DNA of 17,521 nucleotides from Chloroflexota bacterium (GCA_021813085.1 JAKAMA010000005.1:1-17521); one strand, 5' to 3'. Numbered from the stretch's first letter, positions 1 through 7,033 are shown. The notes: a model not told the origin generated them from the sequence alone. Translations and numbers: made by a program.

Positions 1-254
1 TCGACCACCGCGCGGTCACGCGCCGCGGCGGCCGCGCCGCGCAGCCCGTGGTCCAAGTGCGCCACCGTGGCCCGCGCCGGATCGATGACGCCGCCCTCGC
101 AGAGGATCGCCGCCATAGCGGTCGAGTCCGCGCCACCCGACACGGCAAGCAGCGTACCCGCATCGCGTATGAGCGCAGGGACGCGCTCGCTCGCGTACCG
201 GCGCACGCGGGCTTCGAGGCCGTGCGGCCCGTCTGGGGCGCTGCTGTCGGTCAT
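1..254 (-). CDS. tilS: tRNA(Ile)-lysidine synthase TilS, N-terminal part, cut by window edge
   Basis: TilS uses ATP to attach lysine to C34 of the AUA-reading tRNA-Ile in the cytoplasm, changing codon and amino-acid identity. I translated the minus strand from the ATG at 254; 84 codons are present and the rest lies left of the window. Residues 35-44 read LLAVSGGADS, the PP-loop (SGGxDS) ATP-binding motif of N-type ATP pyrophosphatases, and residues 65-73 read AHLDHGLRG, the second typical TilS signature (V.HvdHgLR). The gene follows the FtsB/DivIC-like gene with a 40-bp gap, the same order as divIC and tilS in Firmicutes, so they are probably co-transcribed. A GAGG lies very close to the start and a TAGCAT box lies 6 nt upstream. 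The other PP-loop enzymes (TtcA, MesJ-like) are less likely given the HLDHGLRG motif. Confidence 0.9.
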   Translation of the reverse strand, partial: MTDSSAPDGPHGLEARVRRYASERVPALIRDAGTLLAVSGGADSTAMAAILCEGGVIDPARATVAHLDHGLRGAAAAARDRAVV

Positions 255-294
255 GGCCTCATGCTAGCGCGCCGGCCCGCGGCGGCGCGGGCGG

Positions 295-696
295 TCAGCC
301 GCCAGGGTGGGGCGTCGCGGCGGCCTGCGGTTGGATGAACAGCTCCTTCCACCACGGCTCGCCGGGTGTCGTCCCGCCCATCGGGCCCGGGGTCGCCGTC
401 GGCACCCCGGGCGCCGCGGAGACGATGACGAGCGTCTCGCCGGGGTGCACGAGTCCCAGCACCCGACGCGCCACCTGCTCGACGTACTGGTCTGACTTCA
501 GGTAGTCGCGGATCGCGACGAGGCGCGCGTGATCGCGGTCGAGCTGCGCGATGTCGGCGCGCATCTGCGCTTCCTGCTGACCGAGCTGGTAGTTGTGGAC
601 GATGGAGCGCGCGGTGGTGACGGCGAAGGAGCCGATGGCGACCGCGACCGCGCAGAGGATGATCGTGGTGAGGGACAGATGCGGCAGCCTGGACAC
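295..696 (-). CDS. FtsB/DivIC-family septum formation initiator
   Basis: Small bitopic cell-division protein of the FtsB/DivIC type, which bridges FtsL and FtsQ in the divisome. I chose the GTG at 696 because GGAGGG lies 9 nt upstream; earlier in-frame starts (GTG 747, ATG 864) have no such site and extend into low-complexity arginine-rich sequence. The resulting 133-residue protein has a short cytoplasmic tail, one membrane segment (about 8-27), a charged helix likely to form a coiled coil (about 33-62) and the conserved block YVEQVARRVLGLVHPGE (71-87), typical of DivIC. The C-terminal 45 residues are Pro/Gly/Thr-rich and probably disordered outside the membrane. It sits immediately upstream of tilS, as divIC does in Firmicutes. 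I am sure of the family but not of FtsB versus DivIC naming. Confidence 0.85.
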   Translation of the reverse strand: MSRLPHLSLTTIILCAVAVAIGSFAVTTARSIVHNYQLGQQEAQMRADIAQLDRDHARLVAIRDYLKSDQYVEQVARRVLGLVHPGETLVIVSAAPGVPTATPGPMGGTTPGEPWWKELFIQPQAAATPHPGG

Positions 697-733
697 CCGG
701 GGTTGCCCTCCGACCCATCCTGCCGCCGGCGTG

Positions 734-762
734 AGTGTACGTGGCACGCGCTCGCGCCGCAA
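734..762 (-). promoter_or_regulatory. putative sigma-70 type promoter for ftsB-tilS
   Basis: On the minus strand TTGCGG (762-757) and TACACT (739-734) are separated by 17 bp. Transcription would start near 727 and give a leader of about 30 nt containing the GGAGGG of the ftsB GTG start. The -10 match is 4/6 and the -35 match 3/6, so this is a weak prediction. The -35 lies in a small GC hairpin (755-768). Confidence 0.35.
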
Positions 763-792
763 GCGGCGGCGTCGGAGGCGAGCGCGCCGAGC

Positions 793-827
793 GATGTTGG
801 AAGTTCGATGTTGGAGGTTAGAGCGTG
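793..827. repeat. degenerate 7-bp tandem repeat, five units
   Basis: Reads GATGTTG, GAAGTTC, GATGTTG, GAGGTTA, GAGCGTG in direct succession, period exactly 7, with units 1 and 3 identical. It lies between dtxR and ftsB, upstream of the putative ftsB promoter. It shares the 7-bp period, but not the sequence, with the tracts at 7052, 15622, 17243 and 17476. Confidence 0.7.
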
Positions 828-894
828 GCGCGCACCGGCGCCGTAACGCGCTACAAGCACACACCGCCGCGACGCGCCCGCGTGCTGCCTCGCA

Positions 895-1593
895 TCATGA
901 TCGCGTCGCGCTCACGGCGGCGGGCTCCTCGACGACGATGCGCAGGTTCTCTGCCGCGGGCATGCCGAGCGTCACGTCGCGGCCATCGAGACGCACGGTG
1001 ATCGTCGAGTTGTACACCGCCACGTCGACGACGCGGAGGCGCGCGCCGGGTTTGAGGCCGTTGTTCTGGTAGAAGGTCATCAGATCGTGGTCTTCCTCCG
1101 CCTCTTCGTTGATGCCGTCGAGCGTCCACTCCTCGCCGGCGCGCGCGGTGGCCAGCGGGCGCGTCTTCGGCCGCGTCGCCGGGTCGACGCCCGGGAAGGG
1201 GTTGCCGTGCGGGCAGGTCGTCGGGTTGCCGAGCACGGCCGTGATGCGCGCCTCGACGCGCGGCGTGATGGTGTGCTCGATCAGGTGCGCTTCTTCGTGC
1301 GCGTCCGCCCAGTCGAGGCCGAGGATGTCCACGAGCAGGCGCTCGGTCAGCAGGTGCCGGCGCTTGATCGACTCCGCGGCGGCGAGCCCGGCCGGCGCCA
1401 GCGTGATCTCCTTCGAGGCGCTGATCTCGACCAGTCCGTCGCGCTGCATCCGGTGCACCGTGTTCCAGACGGTCGGCGCCGTGACGTTCATCTTCTCCGT
1501 CAGGCGCGCGGCGATGACCACCCGGCCCTCGCTGGTCATGTTGTAGATCTCCATGAGGTAGTCCTCGATGGTCGAGGAAGGTCTGTGAGACAT
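895..1593 (-). CDS. DtxR/MntR-family metal-dependent transcriptional repressor
   Basis: Metal-activated dimeric repressor of metal-uptake genes. The 232-residue protein has the full DtxR/IdeR architecture: a winged helix (about 8-65, helix region LTEKMNVTAPTVWNTVHRM), a dimerisation and metal-binding helical domain (about 70-135, with HLLTERLLVDILGLD and HEEAHLIEHTI followed by PTTCPHGNPFPG), and a C-terminal SH3/FeoA-like domain (about 160-225). By alignment to the known proteins the ligands would be D11 (MntR Asp8 position, DtxR Met10), H80, H103 (where DtxR has Cys102 and MntR has Glu), E106 and H107. It diverges from an FTR1 iron permease whose promoter carries a DtxR-type box, so iron control is the simplest reading; the mixed ligand set leaves Mn open. 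The ATG has no Shine-Dalgarno site, but TATAAT lies 8 nt upstream. Confidence 0.93.
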   Translation of the reverse strand: MSHRPSSTIEDYLMEIYNMTSEGRVVIAARLTEKMNVTAPTVWNTVHRMQRDGLVEISASKEITLAPAGLAAAESIKRRHLLTERLLVDILGLDWADAHEEAHLIEHTITPRVEARITAVLGNPTTCPHGNPFPGVDPATRPKTRPLATARAGEEWTLDGINEEAEEDHDLMTFYQNNGLKPGARLRVVDVAVYNSTITVRLDGRDVTLGMPAAENLRIVVEEPAAVSATRS

Positions 1594-1601
1594 GGCGCCT
1601 G

Positions 1602-1607
1602 ATTATA
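1602..1607 (-). promoter_or_regulatory. -10 box of dtxR, placed for a leaderless mRNA
   Basis: A perfect TATAAT on the minus strand ends 8 nt before the ATG at 1593. The expected transcription start would be within about 2 nt of the start codon, and no ribosome-binding site or clear -35 hexamer is visible. Confidence 0.55.
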
Positions 1608-1681
1608 TAGGCCGGGGTGCGATCCTCGGCGAACCTGTGCGAAACAGGCCGGATGGCCCCGCCGTTGGTGGCCGAATAGCC

Positions 1682-1710
1682 TTGACTAAGGTGTTGGTTT
1701 AGCATAGGCT
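1682..1710 (+). promoter_or_regulatory. putative promoter of the ftr1-cupredoxin operon
   Basis: TTGACT (1682-1687) is followed after 17 bp by TAGGCT (1705-1710). The -35 matches consensus 5/6; the -10 is weak. The -10 lies inside the DtxR-type box, which would explain repression by blocking polymerase. The imperfect palindrome CCTTGACTAAGG covers the -35 and could be a second weak operator half (about 10/19 to the same consensus). Confidence 0.45.
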
Positions 1711-1717
1711 AACCTTG
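1699..1717. promoter_or_regulatory. DtxR/IdeR-type operator (iron box)
   Basis: TTAGCATAGGCTAACCTTG matches the DtxR/IdeR consensus TTAGGTTAGSCTAACCTAA at 15 of 19 positions, including the uninterrupted TAGGCTAACCT core. It lies between the divergent dtxR-family gene and the FTR1 permease, 37 bp before the permease start, and overlaps its predicted -10. This is direct support for metal-dependent repression of the downstream iron genes, with possible autoregulation. Confidence 0.75.
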
Positions 1718-1754
1718 ATTCTAGCAAACGCTCAGTTAGCCGGGAGGGCCACAG

Positions 1755-2615
1755 ATGTTGTTCTCGCTCCTCGTCACGCTCCGGGAGGGCATCGAGATCG
1801 CCCTGATCGTGACGATCCTCCTCGGCTACCTCCGCAAGGTCGACCAGAAGCGCCACTTCCGCGAGGTCTGGATCGGCGTCGCGGCGGCCGCTGCGCTGTC
1901 GCTCGCCGTGGGCGCCGGGCTCGAGGCGGCGTCGCGCGACCTCAGCGGCCGCGTGCTGGAAGGCTTCGCGGGGGTCACGTCGCTGATCGCGGTCGCGGTG
2001 CTGACGTGGATGGTGTTCTGGATGAAGCGCCAGTCCGCCGGCATCTCGCAGGAGCTGCGGCAACGGGTCGACGCGGCGCTCTCCGGCGGCTCGGTGCTGG
2101 CACTCGCGCTCCTCGCGTTCACCTCCGTCGCCCGCGAGGGGATCGAGACGACGCTGTTTCTCTTCGCCGGCTCGGCGCAGGCCGCGTCGGGCACCCAGTT
2201 CGTCGCGGGCGGCATTGCGGGCTTCGCGATCGCGGCCGCGGCGGGCGTCGCCCTCTACTATGGCGCCGCCAGGCTGCCGCTCAAGCCATTCTTCCTCGTC
2301 ACCGGCATCGCCGTGATCGTGCTCGCGGCGGGCCTCCTCGCCAATAGCGTGGGCGCGCTCCACGAAGCGGCCCTGCTGACCAACATCGGCGTGCGGCCGT
2401 GGGACACCGAGGCCGCGATCTCGATGACGTCGACGGTGGGCAAGTTCCTGCACACCGTGCTCGGTTACGACTCGGCGCCGGCCATGGCGCAGATCGCCGC
2501 CTACTGGGCCTACCTCGTCGTCGTGCTCGGCGCCTACCTGGCATGGCCCGCGCCGAAGCGGAACGCGCCGCCGTCCGAGAGCGCCCAGGCGCTGGCCGCG
2601 GCGGACCCGCAGTAG
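1755..2615 (+). CDS. efeU: FTR1/EfeU-family high-affinity iron permease
   Basis: Inner-membrane permease that in yeast Ftr1 and bacterial EfeU carries iron after oxidation by a partner. The 286-residue protein has seven predicted membrane segments (about 3-24, 39-58, 69-91, 112-138, 147-169, 176-199, 249-265). The two REGIE iron-binding signatures fall in segments 1 and 4 (residues 10-14 REGIE, 127-131 REGIE), as in the family. Length is normal and the tail is short, polar and disordered. The ATG at 1755 has GGGAGGG six nt upstream. It is 18 bp from the cupredoxin lipoprotein, which makes an operon almost certain, and it lies downstream of a DtxR-type box. No EfeB peroxidase gene is in the window. 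Confidence 0.95.
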   Translation: MLFSLLVTLREGIEIALIVTILLGYLRKVDQKRHFREVWIGVAAAAALSLAVGAGLEAASRDLSGRVLEGFAGVTSLIAVAVLTWMVFWMKRQSAGISQELRQRVDAALSGGSVLALALLAFTSVAREGIETTLFLFAGSAQAASGTQFVAGGIAGFAIAAAAGVALYYGAARLPLKPFFLVTGIAVIVLAAGLLANSVGALHEAALLTNIGVRPWDTEAAISMTSTVGKFLHTVLGYDSAPAMAQIAAYWAYLVVVLGAYLAWPAPKRNAPPSESAQALAAADPQ

Positions 2616-2633
2616 CTTCCAGGGGAGGGCCCG

Positions 2634-3383
2634 ATGATCTGGACCAAGGGTGGCCTCGCAGGCGCCGCCATGGCGGCGGTCGCGCTGCTCGCAGCGTGTG
2701 CGAGCAGCGGCGCCGGCGGGCGCGCCGTGCAGATCGTGCAGAGGGACGGCGGTTGCACACCCACCACCGTGCAGGCGACGCCGGGCGAAAAGCTGAAGCT
2801 CGTCGTCAAGAACGAGAGCAACATGGACTACGAGATCGAGGGGATCGACGGCACCAAGCTCGAAGAGCTGATCATCCCGTCCGGCCTGACGCGCACGCCG
2901 GGCTACACCGTGCCGGACGGACCGGGCATCCACAAGCTCAAGTGCTACGTGCCCGCCGGCGTGTCCACGATCATCGAGATCCACGCCGGCAACGCCGCGG
3001 CCACAGCCCCCGCCACCGCGCCGGCGGCGTCGGGCGTCTCGACGGTGGCCGCACCGGCGGGCACGGTCGTCACCGCGACGCTCGCCGACTACACGATCTC
3101 GGCCGGCAAGACCGACGTCCCGGCCGGCACCGTCACCTTCATCGCGAAGAACGCCAGCCCCGATCTCGCGCACGAGCTGGCGGTGCTGCGCGCGAAGGGC
3201 AGCGGCTCCTACGAGAAGCTGGGTGAGATCGAAGCCCTGGCGCCGGACCAGTCGGGCGAGATGACGCTCAACCTGACGCCCGGGAACTACGTGCTCGCCT
3301 GCCTGATCGTCCCCGGCGAGGCCGGGAGCACCGTGGACCACTTCAAGCTCGGCATGGAGACGGCGTTCCACGTCGGCCCCTGA
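2634..3383 (+). CDS. lipoprotein with two cupredoxin domains, EfeO-like partner of the FTR1 permease
   Basis: Predicted extracytoplasmic metal-handling lipoprotein of 249 residues. The signal peptide ends in lipobox LAAC with Cys22. Domain 1 (about 35-118) resembles the N-terminal cupredoxin of EfeO: a Cys at 41 in CTP, VVKNES at 57-62, an E-x-E pair (E67, E69) in DYEIEG, and C104 in HKLKCYVPAG. An Ala/Pro/Thr linker (120-140) leads to domain 2 (about 142-249), which keeps a full type-1 copper ligand order: H180 (HELAVL), C223, H236, M241 (HFKLGM). EfeO normally carries an M75 domain after its cupredoxin; here a second cupredoxin takes that place. The ATG is preceded by AGGGGAGGG. Inference: it binds or oxidises Fe(II), or passes electrons, and delivers iron to the permease. 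Copper binding is untested. Confidence 0.85.
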   Translation: MIWTKGGLAGAAMAAVALLAACASSGAGGRAVQIVQRDGGCTPTTVQATPGEKLKLVVKNESNMDYEIEGIDGTKLEELIIPSGLTRTPGYTVPDGPGIHKLKCYVPAGVSTIIEIHAGNAAATAPATAPAASGVSTVAAPAGTVVTATLADYTISAGKTDVPAGTVTFIAKNASPDLAHELAVLRAKGSGSYEKLGEIEALAPDQSGEMTLNLTPGNYVLACLIVPGEAGSTVDHFKLGMETAFHVGP

Positions 3384-3410
3384 AGCGGCCGGTGGGGCAA
3401 GCCCGGACGC

Positions 3411-3432
3411 GGGGCGCGGCAAGCGGCGCCCC
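3411..3432. terminator. hairpin between convergent genes
   Basis: GGGGCGC (3411-3417) pairs with GCGCCCC (3426-3432) around an 8-nt loop containing GCAAG. It lies between the lipoprotein stop (3383) and the galE stop codon, whose last base it touches. There is no U-run on either side, so it may act as a weak bidirectional terminator or a 3'-end stabiliser. Confidence 0.45.
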
Positions 3433-4349
3433 TACATCCGCGAGCGGTACCACTCCACCGTGCGCGCGAGCCCTTCCCGGAGCGGCACCCGCGCCTGCCA
3501 TCCCGTCGCCTCGGCGATCTTCCGCGACCATGCGTACGTGGCGGCGACGTCGCCGGCACGCTCGCCCAGGTCGTCGACCGCCGTCTCGTAGCCGGCGATC
3601 TCGAAGATCTGGCGCACGACGTCGATGATCTTCGTGCCCGTCTCCGAGCCGACGTTGTAGTACTGCAGGCCGGTGAGGCCGAGCACGGCGGTGTGCGCGC
3701 GCGCCAGGTCGTCGACGTAGATGAAGTCACGCACGATCTCGCCCTTCCAGTACAGCGGCACCGGGCGCTTCTCCAGCACCGCGCGCACGAAGTTGGGGAT
3801 TGCGTGCGTCTCCGGCTCGTGCAGCTCGTTGGGGCCGTAGGGGTTGAAGTAGCGCAGGATCAGCGCGTCCATGCCGTAAAGCTGGTTGTAGGTCGCGACG
3901 AACGCCTCCGTCGCGACCTTCGACGCGCCATACGGGTTCGACTGCACGCCGAGCGGGTCGGTCTCGCGGATCGGCAGGCTCCGCGGCGTGCCGTACACCG
4001 TCGCGCTCGACGAGAAGACAATCTTGCCGACGCCCGCGCGGTGCATCGCCTGCAGCAGGCGCACAGAGTTGAGGATGTTGTTCTCGGCGAAGACGAGCGG
4101 CTCTTCGACCGAGCGGCCGACTTCGATGAAGGCGGCCATGTGGATCGCGGCGTCGTGGCCGCGGAGCCAGCCGGGCAGGCGTTCCTCGTCGCGCAGGTCG
4201 CCCTCAAGGAAGCGCGCCCCCGCGGGGACGAGCGCACGGAAGCCCTTCGAGAGATTGTCGAGGACGGTGACCTCGTGCCCCTCTTCGAGCAGGGTGCGCG
4301 TGACGGCCGAGCCGATGAACCCCGCGCCGCCGGTGACGAGGACGCGCAC
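3432..4349 (-). CDS. galE: NAD-dependent sugar-nucleotide epimerase, UDP-glucose 4-epimerase type
   Basis: Extended short-chain dehydrogenase/reductase that interconverts UDP-glucose and UDP-galactose or a related nucleotide sugar in the cytoplasm, supplying cell-surface polysaccharide. The 305 residues show the N-terminal NAD-binding motif GGAGFIG (7-13), D31 at the end of beta-2 for NAD selectivity, SSSATVYG (113-120), the catalytic Y140-x3-K144 (YGASK), and RYFNPYGP, typical of GalE. It is slightly short of classical GalE (about 330-340), as common in bacterial GalE-like proteins, so another substrate is possible. The start is GTG at 4349, directly after the fabF TAG (4352-4350) and in the same frame; no upstream in-frame start is possible and there is no Shine-Dalgarno site, so translation probably depends on re-initiation after fabF. 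Confidence 0.88.
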   Translation of the reverse strand: MRVLVTGGAGFIGSAVTRTLLEEGHEVTVLDNLSKGFRALVPAGARFLEGDLRDEERLPGWLRGHDAAIHMAAFIEVGRSVEEPLVFAENNILNSVRLLQAMHRAGVGKIVFSSSATVYGTPRSLPIRETDPLGVQSNPYGASKVATEAFVATYNQLYGMDALILRYFNPYGPNELHEPETHAIPNFVRAVLEKRPVPLYWKGEIVRDFIYVDDLARAHTAVLGLTGLQYYNVGSETGTKIIDVVRQIFEIAGYETAVDDLGERAGDVAATYAWSRKIAEATGWQARVPLREGLARTVEWYRSRM

Positions 4350-5612
4350 CTAGGGCTCGAACCGCTTGAAGACGAGGCAGGCGTTCTGTCCGCCGAAGCC
4401 GAAGCTGTTCTTCAGCACCACGTTCACATCGACCTTGCGCGCCTTGTTCGGGATGTAGTCCAGGTCACAGTCCGGGTCGGGGTACTCCTGGTTGATCGTC
4501 GGGTGGACGATGCCCGTAAGGATCGACTGCACGCACGCCACCGCCTCGATCGCGGCCGACGCGCCGAGGGTATGGCCGATCAGCGACTTCGTCGAGCTCA
4601 TCGGGATCTGGTACGCCATCTCGCCAAGCGCGCGCTTCAGGGCGACCGTCTCGTACTTGTCGTTCATCTGCGTCGACGTGCCGTGCGCGTTGATATAGTC
4701 GATGTCTTCCGGCCGCACCCCCGCGTCCTGCAGCGCGAGCGTCATCGCGGCCGCGGTCGTCTCGCCATCCTCGACCGGGACCACGACGTGGTGCGCGTCG
4801 GAGGTGCAGCCGTAGCCCGCCAGCTCCGCCAGGATCCGCGCGCCGCGCGCCTGCGCGTGCTCGAGCGCTTCGATGATGAACACGCCGGCGCCCTCCGACG
4901 AGACGAAGCCATCGCGCTTCGCGTCGAACGGCCGGCTCGCCTTCTCGGGCGGGTCGTTGCTCGTCGAGATCGCCTTCATCACCTGGAAGGCGGCCAGGCC
5001 GAGCTCGGAGAGCCCCGCCTCGGTGCCTCCCGCGATCATCACGTCGGCGCGGCCGTTGCGGATCAGGTCCATCGCCTCGCCCATCGCGTTGCCAGCCGAA
5101 GCGCAGGCAGTGGAGATCGTGGCGTTGTAGCCCTTCGTGCCGTAGCGCATGGCGACCTGCGCCGCCGCCATGTTCGGCAGCATCTTCACCATGTAGAAGG
5201 GGTCGATGCGGTTGCCCCCCTTGCGCACGATGTCCTTCACCGCCCGGTCGGTGTCCGGGTAGCCGCCCATGCCGTTGCCGAAGAACACGCCCGCGCGGTA
5301 CGGGTCCACGGCGCCGAGGTCCAGCGCCGACTGGGCGATCGCCTCGGCCGTGGCGGCGAGCGCGAGCTGCGAGAAGCGCGCCATCCGCCGGGCCTCCTTG
5401 CGGTCGATGAAGTCCTCCGGCACGAAGCCCTTCACCTCGCCGGCGATGTGCGTGGCGTAGCCCTCGGAGTCCACCTGCGTCAGCCAGCCGACGCCGGACT
5501 TGCCAGCGATCGCGCCCTGCCAGAACTCCTCGACCGTGTTGCCGAGCGGGTTGATCGTGCCCATCCCGGTGATCACCACGCGTCGCGGGCGCCGCCCGTT
5601 GCCATCCTGCAT
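4350..5612 (-). CDS. fabF: beta-ketoacyl-ACP synthase II
   Basis: Condensing enzyme of type II fatty-acid synthesis that elongates acyl-ACP with malonyl-ACP in the cytoplasm. From the ATG at 5612 it is 420 residues, normal for FabF, with GAGAGG upstream. The catalytic set is intact: nucleophile C170 in ISTACASAGNAMGEA, H310 in NAHGTSTQMND, K342 and H347 in STKSLIGHTLGASA, and the C-terminal glycine-rich KNSFGFGGQN. The start VVITGMGTINPLG is also typical. It lies 29 bp downstream of folC and abuts galE. No acpP, fabD, fabG or fabH gene is nearby, so this is a detached copy; a specialised KAS (polyketide or membrane-lipid) role cannot be excluded, but the sequence looks like ordinary FabF. Confidence 0.95.
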   Translation of the reverse strand: MQDGNGRRPRRVVITGMGTINPLGNTVEEFWQGAIAGKSGVGWLTQVDSEGYATHIAGEVKGFVPEDFIDRKEARRMARFSQLALAATAEAIAQSALDLGAVDPYRAGVFFGNGMGGYPDTDRAVKDIVRKGGNRIDPFYMVKMLPNMAAAQVAMRYGTKGYNATISTACASAGNAMGEAMDLIRNGRADVMIAGGTEAGLSELGLAAFQVMKAISTSNDPPEKASRPFDAKRDGFVSSEGAGVFIIEALEHAQARGARILAELAGYGCTSDAHHVVVPVEDGETTAAAMTLALQDAGVRPEDIDYINAHGTSTQMNDKYETVALKRALGEMAYQIPMSSTKSLIGHTLGASAAIEAVACVQSILTGIVHPTINQEYPDPDCDLDYIPNKARKVDVNVVLKNSFGFGGQNACLVFKRFEP

Positions 5613-5641
5613 GAGGGTCCTCTCGCGCTCGTCCGCCGGCG

Positions 5642-7024
5642 TCACATGCCGCCGGGCACCGCGCCTGATCCCACGCGGATCATATCGGATTGGATTCCGA
5701 GAAGGTACTCGCGCACGGCCGCCGCGAAGGCGATCGCGCCGAACGCGACGACCGCGCCGCGCGTCCCCGCCTCGGCCAGCGCGGCGTCGCAGGCCGCGGG
5801 CAGCGAGCCGAATACTGCCACCGGGACATCGAGCGCGCGGAACGTGGCGGCGATCGCGTCCGGGTCGGCCGCGCGGCGGTTCGGCCACGGTGTCACGAGC
5901 ACCTGCACGGCCATCGGTGCGACGGCCTCGGCCATGCCGGCGATGTCCTTGTCCGCCAGCGTACCGGCCAGGAACAGGGCGTGCGACAGCCCGAGGTCCT
6001 CGCGCAGCGCCGCGGCCATGCGCTTCGCGGAGTCGCCGTTGTGCGCCCCGTCGACGACGACGAGCGGGCGGCGCTTCAGCACCTCGAGCCGTCCCGGCCA
6101 GACGACGTCCGCGAGGCCGGCGCGCACGTGCGCCGGCGTGAGCGCGATCCCCGCCTGCGCGCACAGCTCCTCGCTCGCGACGACCGCCGTCGCCGCGTTG
6201 TCGAGCTGGTGGCGGCCGAGCAGCGGCAGGTGCGCGATGTACGTCGCGCGCGGCGTCTTGAGCCGGAAATCCTGGCCCTCCGCGCTGGCAGACGTGCGCG
6301 TCATCTGGCAGACCTGCGCGACCTCGACGACGCGCGCTCCCTGCCCGGCCGCGCGCGCCCGCACCGCGTCGAGCGCCGACTCGCGCATCGGCGCCGCTAC
6401 GACGACATCGCGCACGATGATCCCCGCCTTCTGCGCGGCGATCGCGCCGGCCGTCGACCCGAGCACCGCGGTGTGCTCCAGGCTGATCGATGTGATGGCC
6501 GAGACGTGCGGCTCGTCCGGTGCGGCGTCGTCGCGCTGGAACACATTGGTCGAGTCGAGCAGCCCGCCCAGCCCGACTTCGACGACCTGCGCACCGGCGC
6601 CCGCGTCGCGGAAGGCGACGAACGCCGCCGCGGTCAGCGCGTCGAAGGCGACGAACTCGCGGCCGGGGAAGCGTGGCGCCACGCTGGCCATCGCCTCGCG
6701 CGCGGCGGTCATCGCGGCCGCGAAGCCTTCAGGCGCGATCGGTGCCCCGCCGATGCGCACGCGCTCGTTGTAGCGGTGCAGGTGCGGGCTGATGTAGCAG
6801 CCGGTGTGCAGTCCCGCCGCGCGCAGGATCGCCTCTGCCATCACGGCCGTGCTGCCCTTCCCCTTCGATCCCGCGACGTGCAGCGTCGGCCGCCCGCGTT
6901 GCGGGTCACCGAACACGGCGAGCAGCGCGCGCATCGGCGCGACGTCGGGGCGCGCGCTGAACTGCCCCGTGCGCTCGAAGTCGGGCAGCGTCAGCAGCCA
7001 GCGCAGAGACGCGTCGTAATCCAT
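5642..7024 (-). CDS. folC: bifunctional folylpolyglutamate/dihydrofolate synthase
   Basis: Mur-ligase-type enzyme that adds glutamate to dihydropteroate and to reduced folates with ATP. The 460-residue protein carries the P-loop AGSKGKGST (51-59), SPHLHRYNERVRI (79-91), GLGGLLDSTN (151-160), SLEHTAVLG (181-189) with H184, K199 in AAQKAGI (the carbamylated-lysine position) and VVDGAHN (323-329). The C-terminal Rossmann-like domain spans about 320-440. The ATG at 7024 has no Shine-Dalgarno site; TACCCT lies 9 nt upstream, suggesting a leaderless transcript and making it the first gene of the folC-fabF-galE unit. The extreme C-terminus is a short Gly-rich tail. Whether it has both activities cannot be judged from sequence. 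Confidence 0.94.
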   Translation of the reverse strand: MDYDASLRWLLTLPDFERTGQFSARPDVAPMRALLAVFGDPQRGRPTLHVAGSKGKGSTAVMAEAILRAAGLHTGCYISPHLHRYNERVRIGGAPIAPEGFAAAMTAAREAMASVAPRFPGREFVAFDALTAAAFVAFRDAGAGAQVVEVGLGGLLDSTNVFQRDDAAPDEPHVSAITSISLEHTAVLGSTAGAIAAQKAGIIVRDVVVAAPMRESALDAVRARAAGQGARVVEVAQVCQMTRTSASAEGQDFRLKTPRATYIAHLPLLGRHQLDNAATAVVASEELCAQAGIALTPAHVRAGLADVVWPGRLEVLKRRPLVVVDGAHNGDSAKRMAAALREDLGLSHALFLAGTLADKDIAGMAEAVAPMAVQVLVTPWPNRRAADPDAIAATFRALDVPVAVFGSLPAACDAALAEAGTRGAVVAFGAIAFAAAVREYLLGIQSDMIRVGSGAVPGGM

Positions 7025-7033
7025 GCCGATCGC

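Noticed and set aside
1634..1648. CCTGTGCGAAACAGG inverted repeat in the dtxR/ftr1 control region
   Set aside because: It has 5-bp arms, does not resemble the DtxR consensus and has no second copy.
4350..6164. A longer FabF with about 180 extra N-terminal residues
   Set aside because: The extension overlaps folC in another frame and is Arg/Ala-rich; ATG 5612 has a ribosome-binding site and starts a normal-length FabF.
3693..6773. A 1,026-codon open frame on the plus strand opposite galE, fabF and folC
   Set aside because: It is antisense to three genes with full catalytic motifs. Its translation is Arg/Ala/His-rich low-complexity sequence, as expected of an antisense frame in high-G+C DNA.
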